This document shows positions 1-6,555 of a stretch of DNA of 35,111 nt, one piece after another (position 1 is the stretch's first letter; each line of letters begins with the position of its first letter). Position numbers and translations under genes: made by a program. Source of the stretch: an uncultured Bacteroidales bacterium (GTDB lineage: Bacteria > Bacteroidota > Bacteroidia > Bacteroidales > Paludibacteraceae); NCBI GenBank assembly GCA_934725535.1, contig CAKVBV010000021.1:1-35111 (forward strand), written 5' to 3'. Below the pieces are notes generated by a model, which did no database searches, was not told the DNA's origin, and saw only the letters and a list, made by a program, of their open reading frames with translations.

Positions 1-75
1 TACCAATATGCCTGTTTATGGGCATTTTGGGGTGACTCTTCTGCTTCGGACTACGTTTACCGGACAGCAATAATT
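1..75 (-). mobile_element. End of an insertion sequence (left window edge, element continues outside)
   Basis: Positions 55-75 are the exact reverse complement of 34954-34974, 21 bp identical. Outward of that core the two window ends stay similar for about 50 more bases; for example the complement of this end and the right end both contain AAATGCCCATAAA. The likeness stops just inside the core, as expected for the tip of a mobile element. No transposase codons are visible here because the element runs off the window. The family was not identified. Confidence 0.6.
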
Positions 76-79
76 AAAA

Positions 80-102
80 ACAGATAAACAGATAAACAGA
101 TA
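80..102. repeat. 8-bp tandem repeat (ACAGATAA, about 3 units)
   Basis: Two full copies of ACAGATAA and a third lacking its last base follow directly inside the insertion-sequence tip. It is one of a series of short-period intergenic arrays in this window. Confidence 0.8.
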
Positions 103-150
103 TGTGGTTATTGTCGGATAATCCAAGTGTGCCTGTGCTTTTATCGCAGG

Positions 151-183
151 GCTATCCACTCGCTATCCACCCGCTATCCACTC
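151..183. repeat. 11-bp tandem array A (GCTATCCACTC x3)
   Basis: Three consecutive 11-bp units read GCTATCCACTC, GCTATCCACCC and GCTATCCACTC. The preceding 11 bases (140-150) keep only the TATC core and may be a decayed unit. The same unit in reverse complement forms the array at 19215-19247. No gene is visible in 103-438 apart from these repeats and the hairpin at 338-378. Confidence 0.85.
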
Positions 184-310
184 GTTGAAAGATAACTCTA
201 TTTCCAAAGGATAACGGGGTAGGGATAGGGTTGGTGTTGTTAATGTATTTTGTATATTAGGAGACTTCCTACACCCCCACTCAAGAGCACCCCGTTTTTC
301 CTATGGGCAG

Positions 311-335
311 ATGGCGACGCGAGCCGCATCGTCCC
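311..335. repeat. REP-like palindrome, GACGCG-agc-CGCATC copy
   Basis: An imperfect inverted repeat of the form CGACGCG, AGC, CGCATCG, followed by TCCCC. Near-identical copies lie at 1309-1329 and 6123-6143, all in the same orientation with a similar TCCYC flank. Here it sits just beyond the hairpin that follows the leftward lipoprotein gene ending at 439. Confidence 0.65.
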
Positions 336-337
336 CA

Positions 338-378
338 CAATACGAGGCTGCCAGTATTTGTTAGACAGCCTCGTATTG
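338..378 (-). terminator. Long hairpin downstream of the 439-1200 lipoprotein gene
   Basis: A perfect 13-bp stem, CAATACGAGGCTG with CAGCCTCGTATTG, encloses a 15-nt loop. It lies about 60 bp past the stop codon of the leftward gene. There is no clear T-tract on the minus strand, so a Rho-independent terminator is only likely; it may instead stabilise the 3' end of the mRNA. Confidence 0.45.
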
Positions 379-388
379 TTTGTGCGTT

Positions 389-422
389 ACACATTGCACA
401 TTTTGACTATGCATTATTCATT
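389..422. repeat. 7-bp-period repeat (NNNCATT)
   Basis: Heptamers ACACATT, GCACATT, ATGCATT and ATTCATT follow one another, with one irregular 6-base unit in the middle. The pattern matches the cleaner heptamer array at 22568-22595 (GCGCATT, ACGCATT, ATGCATT, GCGCATT). Confidence 0.55.
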
Positions 423-438
423 GTTTTTATGTGCTGCT

Positions 439-1200
439 CTATTTGTTGCGCAGGTGGCGGAAAGCCGGCTTTTCGTCAGGGAAATCTATGACTTCGTACT
501 TGTAGTACACCACTTCGCAATAGTTCTCGACCTTGTCGTAGTCCAATTGAACTACCATATCGATTTCGTCCTCGACATCGGAGTTGTAGTAGAAATACTC
601 ATTGAGTTCGTCGCTGATATCGTCTTCGCGGCTGTCCGTAAAGTAACGCTCGTTCAGGAAGTCTCTCAACTCCTTTTCAGTCAGTTGGTCGGTCATAATC
701 ACAGACCACGCCAATTTGTAGTCTTCAATCAGGTAGTAGGTGACATACTTGTCGGTTTCGGGGTTGCCATACAAAAGAGCGCCATCACCAAATTCCACCT
801 GCATATCCGTGGGTGTGCCTAATTTGTCTATGATATCCTCTTTGGTCATATTCCAATCCGTCAGCGGTTTCGTATAGTACTCATAGCGCGGCTTGACGGT
901 TACCACGCAATAGTCATTGGTGGTAACGTCCGTTTTCTTGACGCCATTCTCGCTATACGTTGTCCTATAGGCATCCATCGATATTTTGGCTTCGCCTACG
1001 TGATTGGCTTTGACCCAGCCATTCGCCCCTACCGATGCCACAAACGGCACAGAAGAAGCAAGTTGTGCAGTGGGTTCGTTCTTCATACTCACCTGAACAG
1101 AGTCACCGCAATAGAGCGTGGCTGTTTCGGGTGTGAACTTGTTTTTGTTGCATGCGCAGAGCGCAACCGCTGCGATAAGCAGCATCATTCCTTTTCTCAT
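439..1200 (-). CDS. Lipoprotein with N-terminal bacterial Ig-like (Big_2-like) domain, paralogue 1
   Basis: The protein is 253 aa from the ATG at 1198-1200. Longer in-frame starts exist, but this one places a lipoprotein signal (MRKGMMLLIAAVALCAC, lipobox LCAC, Cys 17) at the N-terminus. Residues about 25-75 look like a degenerate Big_2 Ig-like domain: a TLYCGDSVQVS strand, then VASVGANGWVKANHVGEAKIS, spaced like the V-G-V-A-G-A-I pattern of that family. The C-terminal 160 residues are acidic and match nothing I recognise. The next gene upstream (1411-2169) is a clear paralogue with the same signal peptide, Ig-like start and a matching WNMTKEDIIDKLGTP / WDISLEELIAKIGSA segment. It is predicted to be anchored in the envelope. 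Substrate or partner is unknown. Confidence 0.8.
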   Translation of the reverse strand: MRKGMMLLIAAVALCACNKNKFTPETATLYCGDSVQVSMKNEPTAQLASSVPFVASVGANGWVKANHVGEAKISMDAYRTTYSENGVKKTDVTTNDYCVVTVKPRYEYYTKPLTDWNMTKEDIIDKLGTPTDMQVEFGDGALLYGNPETDKYVTYYLIEDYKLAWSVIMTDQLTEKELRDFLNERYFTDSREDDISDELNEYFYYNSDVEDEIDMVVQLDYDKVENYCEVVYYKYEVIDFPDEKPAFRHLRNK

Positions 1201-1308
1201 AAGAACAATTTTAATAGTTAAACATGTTGATAATGAGTTGATTTGTATCATTTCGGTATGTATTATGTAGCTGTTGTTTGTTGTGCAAAGAATGGAGTGA
1301 ATATCTTT

Positions 1309-1329
1309 GACGACGCGAGCCGCGTCGTC
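1309..1329. repeat. REP-like palindrome GACGACGCG-agc-CGCGTCGTC
   Basis: A perfect 9-bp inverted repeat with the 3-nt loop AGC. It lies downstream of the paralogous lipoprotein gene ending at 1411, after a separate hairpin. The same order (stop, hairpin, REP-like palindrome) is seen after the gene ending at 439. Confidence 0.8.
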
Positions 1330-1369
1330 CTCCATATTGCTATTGTTATACATTGAACGGAGTAACAGC

Positions 1370-1401
1370 CACAGCCCAACACCGCTTTGCATTGGGCTGT
1401 G
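1370..1401 (-). terminator. Hairpin just downstream of the 1411-2169 lipoprotein gene
   Basis: A perfect 10-bp stem, CACAGCCCAA with TTGGGCTGTG, has a 12-nt loop and begins 10 bp past the stop codon. No T-tract follows on the minus strand. The position favours a transcription end or 3'-stability element. Confidence 0.5.
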
Positions 1402-1410
1402 GTGTGTGTA

Positions 1411-2169
1411 TTATATCCTCCTGTTCAATCGTTCTGCATTGTAGAAAAACGTGGAATCAAATATCGAGATTCTTTCAGGAGTCGGATTATAGGTGATGGC
1501 TACACAATGCCCCACCTCATCTTCGGTGTCTTGCAAAATGATAAGCAACGTGGCATCATTGGAATAACTATTCACATAGAAGAGTTCATCGCCATAATCA
1601 GCCGTAATCTCATAACGCTCATCCATAAAATTCTTGGCATCCTCCATACTCGCTGTGCGGGATACGATGTTAGACGCTTTCAACTTGTTGTCCACAAATA
1701 TATACCCATGCGAATCTCCATTATAGTAGTCGCCAAAAATCGGCATAGATACACTATAAGACTCATTGTCAAATACCATTGTTGTATCAGGAGCAGAGCC
1801 TATCTTTGCTATCAGTTCTTCCAGCGATATATCCCAATCCATCAGCGGCTCTGTGAAGTAGGTGCAGCGGGGCTTGACGGTTATCTGGCAGGCTTTGTTG
1901 GCATCATACGCGTTGGTTCCATCGGATAATACATATATTGCCGCAGTAATTGCGGCACTGCCCACATGTTTGGCTTTCACCCATCCCGCCATATTGACAG
2001 ACGCAACAAAAGGCTTAGTGGACTCCAACATATCTCCCGAGGGAGCTCCTTTGGTGGTAATCTTGATGGAATCTCCGCAGTACAAGGTGGCAGACTTGGG
2101 TGTGAACGGATTGTTGTCACATGCGCAGAGCGCAATCGCTGCAATAAACAGCACAATTTCTCTTCTCAT
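1411..2169 (-). CDS. Lipoprotein with N-terminal bacterial Ig-like domain, paralogue 2
   Basis: The protein is 252 aa from the ATG at 2167-2169. A TTG three codons upstream is possible but would only lengthen the signal. The signal peptide MRREIVLFIAAIALCAC ends in lipobox LCAC (Cys 17). Residues 25-80 carry the same degenerate Ig-like pattern as the next gene (SATLYCGDSIKITTKG, then VASVNMAGWVKAKHVG). The C-terminal region is acidic and rich in Tyr and Asp. The bases before both start codons are also alike (AAGAACAA, then TTAATAGTT or TTAATTAGTT), so the duplication included the leader. It follows the 2319-3524 gene by about 150 bp in the same direction and may be co-transcribed. No enzymatic motif is seen. 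Confidence 0.8.
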   Translation of the reverse strand: MRREIVLFIAAIALCACDNNPFTPKSATLYCGDSIKITTKGAPSGDMLESTKPFVASVNMAGWVKAKHVGSAAITAAIYVLSDGTNAYDANKACQITVKPRCTYFTEPLMDWDISLEELIAKIGSAPDTTMVFDNESYSVSMPIFGDYYNGDSHGYIFVDNKLKASNIVSRTASMEDAKNFMDERYEITADYGDELFYVNSYSNDATLLIILQDTEDEVGHCVAITYNPTPERISIFDSTFFYNAERLNRRI

Positions 2170-2318
2170 AAAGAACAAATTTAATTAGTTAAACATTGTT
2201 ATTAATGAGTAGATTTATATCATACGACGAAATTGGTATTAGTTTGTAGTTATAGTATTCTATTTTAATACAACGTGTACAAAAATCATGCCAAAACCAT
2301 ACCCTTACTTTACCAATG

Positions 2319-3524
2319 TTAGTATTGGATATGACAACCTTGCCAATTTTGCAAACCAATGCTGATATCGTAAGGCTGTATGTCGTATATGGGGATTAAA
2401 CCTATGTATCTATATCTTTGAAAAGTTCTTTGACCACGGACATATTGTGCAATGCCAAAATCAAAATCCATTAATTGAGAATAAGAGAAACGGTCACATT
2501 TATAGTATACTTGGAAACTAACGCCTCCTCCTTCTACGTGGCTCCACATTTTAACCCAATTTCGTAATCTGTTTTTTTTGTAATTAACGATGGTCAGTTC
2601 TCCTACTAAAGTGACAAAATAATACTGAGTTTCATACGCTCCAATGTCAACTGTCATCATCCTGTCTTTGGATGAATTGAATCCTATATGATTTTTCTCT
2701 GTTTTTTCAAACGTTTCATTTTGTACTCCTTGTCTTCCTCTGTATGATATTACAAAATCTCCAATAGTAAGACCTGTAATACCATTTGAGTACAGAGCCA
2801 TCTCCAATGTTTCTAAACTGCTAAATTGATAATCAGCAAGATGATGATATTTATTGATAGGCATAGATACAATAGCATCCTCAATGAAATATAGTACTGA
2901 TTTATCTATGATGACAATGTGTTTTTCATTTACAAGAGCGTCTATTCCCAAACCGCATATTGGTTCAATGAATACCCCACTGATTGTCTCATTGGTCTCA
3001 CTATCCGTATATGTCTTTTCCTGCATACTTATTAGACTATTGTTTGTCTCCAATAACCTAATTTCCAATGCCTCAAAAAAGTCATCATTATCAATTTCCT
3101 CCTCTTTTTTCAACAAATCATAACCAAATTTGACAGCAACTTCTGTGTAAATCTTGTCATATAAGATATTGGACTCTATAATGTCATTACTAAAGCCTCT
3201 AATGCTTCGCAAATCTTCGTATTTGGAAGACAGGTCTTGGTAGTTCATTCCGCTCATTTCATCCAATAAATCAACAACATCGTCTATAGAATTGAAATCA
3301 AGTACATTGCCAAAGGTTTCGGTGTGTGTTTCGATATACGCATCTACATCTATCTCGTCATACGACAGATTTTCGCCCCAAAAGTCATCATCAGTGAGGG
3401 CTGATGTCTCTTCCAATTTTACAACTCCGTTATTCATTACATCTACGTCGTCCAATTGGTTGGAGCACGCAGTACCGAGCAGCATTGCTGCTACTGCCAT
3501 AAGGCTTACAATTTTTTTCTTCAT
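2319..3524 (-). CDS. Large hypothetical lipoprotein
   Basis: The protein is 401 aa. The N-terminus is a lipoprotein signal, MKKKIVSLMAVAAMLLGTAC (Cys 20), followed by a very acidic region to about residue 70 (EETSALTDDDFWGENLSYDE). The middle is alpha-helical in character, and a cysteine-containing segment (EPICGLGIDALVNEKHIVII) lies near residue 190. The C-terminal third is aromatic and basic. I recognise no catalytic motif; this kind of long acidic-start lipoprotein is common and uncharacterised in gut Bacteroidales. Its DNA is visibly more AT-rich than the genes from 6.5 kb on, suggesting accessory origin. It starts 41 bp after the DUF3244 gene and is probably in the same transcript from the promoter at 4027-4059. 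Confidence 0.75.
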   Translation of the reverse strand: MKKKIVSLMAVAAMLLGTACSNQLDDVDVMNNGVVKLEETSALTDDDFWGENLSYDEIDVDAYIETHTETFGNVLDFNSIDDVVDLLDEMSGMNYQDLSSKYEDLRSIRGFSNDIIESNILYDKIYTEVAVKFGYDLLKKEEEIDNDDFFEALEIRLLETNNSLISMQEKTYTDSETNETISGVFIEPICGLGIDALVNEKHIVIIDKSVLYFIEDAIVSMPINKYHHLADYQFSSLETLEMALYSNGITGLTIGDFVISYRGRQGVQNETFEKTEKNHIGFNSSKDRMMTVDIGAYETQYYFVTLVGELTIVNYKKNRLRNWVKMWSHVEGGGVSFQVYYKCDRFSYSQLMDFDFGIAQYVRGQRTFQRYRYIGLIPIYDIQPYDISIGLQNWQGCHIQY

Positions 3525-3565
3525 AAGTAATTTAATTGTTTATTAGTTTGTTATACAATTATCTT

Positions 3566-3952
3566 TTATTTCTCGAAATCGCCAACATAAACATCTTCAC
3601 CTACAACAACATAGATGGTGTAACTGCCATTGTCCCAATCGGTTGTAGAAATCACAATCTCCTCTCCTATTGTTATATCATTCTTCTGTAAAAATACGAT
3701 ACCAGTCTTACCAATGATTGTAATTTCCATATTGGCAACATCATCTGCACAATTTATCAGAATTTCATTTCCTGTAAAAGTGCCATCCATAGGGGTGATA
3801 GTAACCGACATTGGAAAGATAGGTGGCACCGGTTCAACATAGGAGCCTTGGGGTACTTTTTTAAATTCAATTCTTTGAAACGGCATTTGTCCCATTATAG
3901 AAACGGAACTCAAAAGCAGTACTATCACTGCCGTGAAAAGTTTTTTACGCAT
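3566..3952 (-). CDS. Secreted DUF3244-family protein
   Basis: The protein is 128 aa with a cleavable signal peptide (MRKKLFTAVIVLLLSSVSIMG) and no lipobox cysteine. The mature part is one small beta-sandwich-like domain: an EILINCADDVANMEITI strand pair, then TTDWDNGSYTIYVVVGEDVYVGDF at the C-terminus. The G-x-Y-x-I ... G-x-F ending is typical of DUF3244 proteins of Bacteroides and relatives (family recalled from memory). It is the first gene of the leftward set, directly divergent from the TPR/HTH regulator, and its promoter overlaps that of the regulator. The role is unknown. A secreted signal or ligand for the neighbouring membrane regulator is speculation from position only. Confidence 0.7.
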   Translation of the reverse strand: MRKKLFTAVIVLLLSSVSIMGQMPFQRIEFKKVPQGSYVEPVPPIFPMSVTITPMDGTFTGNEILINCADDVANMEITIIGKTGIVFLQKNDITIGEEIVISTTDWDNGSYTIYVVVGEDVYVGDFEK

Positions 3953-3978
3953 AAATTCATTAATTTTTATATGATTAT

Positions 3979-4009
3979 TTTGTTATTTCAGATATTCGTA
4001 CTACCTTTG
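3979..4009 (+). promoter_or_regulatory. Promoter of the TPR/HTH regulator gene
   Basis: TTTG at 3979-3982 and TACCTTTG at 4002-4009 are separated by 19 bp, an exact fit to the Bacteroidetes -33/-7 pattern. The -7 box is inside an inverted repeat, TACTACCTTTGCA (3999-4011) with TGCAAAGGTAGTA (4025-4037), whose other arm holds the -7 box of the opposite promoter. Confidence 0.7.
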
Positions 4010-4026
4010 CATTACCCAATGCAGTG

Positions 4027-4059
4027 CAAAGGTAGTATGAGAAGTAGGGAATGTCCAAA
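4027..4059 (-). promoter_or_regulatory. Promoter of the DUF3244/lipoprotein operon
   Basis: On the minus strand TTTG (4056-4059) and TACCTTTG (4027-4034) are 21 bp apart. The initiation region of each promoter overlaps the -7 box of the other, so RNA polymerase could hardly occupy both at once. Confidence 0.65.
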
Positions 4060-4143
4060 AATATGCCTGATATTTTTCTTACTCAACCCCCTAAAAATAC
4101 CCCAAAACTGCCCATTACGGCATTTGATAATCAACGAGTTACA

Positions 4144-5931
4144 ATGACAATAAAAATAAAAACTTACTCAACCTTAAAGGTATGTCATATACCTCTTGTT
4201 ATAGTACTAATCGTCTTATTATCAGCGTGTTCTGATAAGCAGCCTGTACCTCAAACACCGGAATTGCAGGTCGCAGAAGGGGTGATTTGGCGTAATCCCG
4301 ACAGTTGCAGGCAGATTTTGGCGTCTATCAACTATGATTCTTTGCCGTTGTCGGAGCAGATGTATTGGCATCTTTTGCATGAACATGCCAATCAGAAGGG
4401 GTATTTACTGACTTCGCCGGACTCAATCATACCTATAATTATTAACTATTTTACACAAACCAACAATTATCGATATTTGAGCGAAGCATATTACGTGCAA
4501 GGGCTTCAATATATGGCAGTAGCACAATATAATAAGGCTGTGCTGGCTCTCAAGCATGCTGAAAATTACATAGACTATTTAGATTCGTCAGAACCCTACG
4601 CAGGACTGATATACTATAGGTTGGGAAATGTCTGTGAAAGCGAGCAACTATACTCTATTTCATTGGAATACTATCAAAAGGCTGTTCCTTATTTGGAGAA
4701 ATGTACTTCACACTATTATTTGGCATTCTGTTACCGAGATATTTCGCGTACGGCACATTCTAAAGTCCCATACGATAGCACTCTTGTAAATAATTCTTGC
4801 CAAAGAGCACTATCTGAAGCAATAGTTTCCGGTAATAGCAACTTGTCGTACGAGATTAAGTTTCACGATGAACTGAACAGGTTCCATCGTGATACGATAA
4901 AATTGTTCGAACTTGCCCAATATATGAGCGATTCTCTACAGTTGAATCACTATGCATACTTTGTCGCAATGTACTGCTTGCGACAGGGTGACACGCGGCG
5001 TGGTACGGAGTATCTCCATCGTTTTGCGGAAGATACGGTGTATTCCGACTGGGCAAAGATACAATACCGCTATCTGCAATCTTTGCTATATCACAAGACT
5101 GGGCGTACATTGCAGGCATATAGCATGTTGCAACAGGTATATCACGACTTGTGGACGCAACTGCAAGAAGATGCCGACGCACGCGTCTATGCAATATCCC
5201 GTCATTATGACCTTGAGCGCGAACAAAACCGTTCGTTGCAGTTGCAAATAGAGAAGCAACGGCTGCACATAACGATTGCTGGGGTTGTGGTATTGCTGCT
5301 CATCTGCGTATTGGTGGCTTGGCTCATTATTATGCACCAACGTACTGAGAAACGTATTACGCAGCAGCAAAACGAGCAAGAACGACTGAAAGAACAGGCG
5401 GAGCGACTGCTGACGGAAAAGAAATACATAGAGGCAGAGAAGCAACGGGCTGAAGCAGACAAACAGCGTGTTGAGGCAGAAAACAAGCACTTGGAAGCAC
5501 AAAACCATATCGCGCAATTGAATGCCGAACTATATGCGCGCCGTGAGGCTCTCAAGCAAAACCTACAACTGCGCATAGACCTTACCAAGCGTCTTCACCA
5601 ACTGCCGGAAACGGATTTGCAGCACCTGTCCAAAGCCTTTACGGACAGTTTGGCAAGCGTGACATTTTCGGATAATGACACGTGGCAGCAGTTTTTGCAT
5701 GAATTTAATGACTTGTATGCCAATCTGCTGCGTGATATTCAAAACAACTACCCAAAAATTACAGAAAAAGACTTGCAGTATATCGCTTTGGCAAAATCGG
5801 GTTTGTCTATCAACGACATGTGCTACCTGCTTGATGTGAGTGAACGCACCCTATGGAACCGCCGACAACGTATCAAGGGGCATATTGGCAACGCTGATAT
5901 GGATGTGGATGAGTGGATATCCACTCTGTGA
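4144..5931 (+). CDS. Membrane-anchored TPR protein with C-terminal HTH (putative transcriptional regulator)
   Basis: The protein is 595 aa from the ATG at 4144. That start puts a signal ending in lipobox-like LLSAC (Cys 27) near the N-terminus; the in-frame ATG at 4051 would bury it. Residues about 110-330 are TPR-like helical repeats, for example AYYVQGLQYMAVAQYNKAVL and YYRLGNVCESEQLYSISLEY. A transmembrane helix lies at about 374-398 (ITIAGVVVLLLICVLVAWLI), then a Glu/Gln/Lys-rich coiled coil at about 400-465. The C-terminus (about 543-580) is a LuxR-like helix-turn-helix: LAKSGLSINDMCYLLDVSER, then TLWNRRQRI. This architecture is widespread in Bacteroidetes. It suggests periplasmic sensing by the TPR part and cytoplasmic DNA binding. 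The divergent DUF3244/lipoprotein operon is the obvious candidate target. The 3' end of the gene is a 16-bp palindrome next to an 11-bp repeat array. Confidence 0.8.
   Translation: MTIKIKTYSTLKVCHIPLVIVLIVLLSACSDKQPVPQTPELQVAEGVIWRNPDSCRQILASINYDSLPLSEQMYWHLLHEHANQKGYLLTSPDSIIPIIINYFTQTNNYRYLSEAYYVQGLQYMAVAQYNKAVLALKHAENYIDYLDSSEPYAGLIYYRLGNVCESEQLYSISLEYYQKAVPYLEKCTSHYYLAFCYRDISRTAHSKVPYDSTLVNNSCQRALSEAIVSGNSNLSYEIKFHDELNRFHRDTIKLFELAQYMSDSLQLNHYAYFVAMYCLRQGDTRRGTEYLHRFAEDTVYSDWAKIQYRYLQSLLYHKTGRTLQAYSMLQQVYHDLWTQLQEDADARVYAISRHYDLEREQNRSLQLQIEKQRLHITIAGVVVLLLICVLVAWLIIMHQRTEKRITQQQNEQERLKEQAERLLTEKKYIEAEKQRAEADKQRVEAENKHLEAQNHIAQLNAELYARREALKQNLQLRIDLTKRLHQLPETDLQHLSKAFTDSLASVTFSDNDTWQQFLHEFNDLYANLLRDIQNNYPKITEKDLQYIALAKSGLSINDMCYLLDVSERTLWNRRQRIKGHIGNADMDVDEWISTL
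5911..5926. repeat. 16-bp perfect palindrome at the gene end
   Basis: GAGTGGATATCCACTC reads the same on both strands and encodes the last residues of the TPR/HTH protein. Its halves equal most of the 11-bp unit found in the arrays at 151-183 (GCTATCCACTC) and 19215-19247 (its complement). Confidence 0.75.
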
Positions 5932-5949
5932 AGATTCGATATATTCTCG

Positions 5950-6015
5950 CTAATCACATACTAATCTCATACTAATCACATACTAATCACATACTAATCA
6001 CATACTAATCTCATA
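5950..6015. repeat. 11-bp tandem array B (CTAATCACATA x6)
   Basis: Six uninterrupted 11-bp units: four CTAATCACATA and two CTAATCTCATA. The array begins 18 bp after the stop codon at 5931. The same unit in reverse complement makes up array F at 22613-22667. In the rest of 6016-6555 I see REP-like repeats, a -7 box and a structured leader, but no gene. Confidence 0.95.
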
Positions 6016-6085
6016 GTCTTAACCCGATGAAGCCCCAATCCCCTCATAAGCACACTTATTTCGCTCATAAGGCGAATGACGATGC

Positions 6086-6143
6086 GGGAGATGTACCCAC
6101 CGTTTTCGCTTACGGGACGAATGACGACGCGAGCCGCGTCATC
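6086..6143. repeat. Intergenic repeat copy 1, with REP-like palindrome
   Basis: It starts GGGAGATGTACCC, runs through CGCTTACGGGACGAATGACG and ends in GACGACGCG-agc-CGCGTCATC (6123-6143), one G-U pair short of a perfect palindrome. A second copy lies at 6327-6387. Confidence 0.7.
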
Positions 6144-6269
6144 CCCAAAACCGCGTTATTCTTCAGAGTGTAGTATGGTGATTATTATTATGGTGTGTTA
6201 ATTAGGGTAAAAAGTTTGTACGATGTATAAAAAGTGTTATAACTGAACGTGTGTTCGAGTTTTTTGTAT

Positions 6270-6277
6270 TATCTTTG
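6270..6277 (+). promoter_or_regulatory. Candidate -7 box upstream of the acyl-CoA synthetase gene
   Basis: TATCTTTG fits TAnnTTTG exactly and is followed by GCAACC. I see no good TTTG at the expected -33 distance, so this is a weaker call. It would give a leader of about 270 nt. Confidence 0.45.
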
Positions 6278-6326
6278 CAACCGAAAATGAATGGGCGTGT
6301 TGTTCGTTAGGGTATTATGAAGGCGT

Positions 6327-6387
6327 GGGAGATGTACCCCGTTTCCGCTTACGAGACGAATGACGATGCGAATGATGAGGCGAGCCG
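6327..6387. repeat. Intergenic repeat copy 2 (degenerate)
   Basis: GGGAGATGTACCC, then CGCTTACGAGACGAATGACG and a decayed GCGAGCCG palindrome core match the copy at 6086-6143. It lies inside the predicted leader of the acyl-CoA synthetase gene. Confidence 0.65.
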
Positions 6388-6450
6388 ATAAGGGTTTTTA
6401 TTCAAACTGTAGGCTTTCTTTTCGATAGGGACACCCCCATTACGTCCACG

Positions 6451-6520
6451 GACTTATGGGAACCCCGTAGACATTCAGTGTGCTGCGCACACCAGCTTTA
6501 CGCTTCACGTCCCACAAGTC
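6451..6520 (+). promoter_or_regulatory. Possible structured 5' leader of the acyl-CoA synthetase gene
   Basis: An outer stem GACTTATGGG (6451-6460) pairs with CCCACAAGTC (6511-6520) with one weak position. Inside, GTGTGC-tgc-GCACAC (6478-6492) is a perfect hairpin, and CGTA/TACG (6466-6469, 6499-6502) could pair between them. The structure ends 35 nt before the start codon. I do not recognise it as a known riboswitch class. Confidence 0.4.
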
Positions 6521-6555
6521 ATAGAAGGTAAGTTTGATTTTAATAAGGAAAAAAG

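Noticed and set aside
1302..1309. Plus-strand -7 box TATCTTTG
   Set aside because: No -33 box and no plus-strand gene downstream. It is formed by the edge of the REP-like palindrome.
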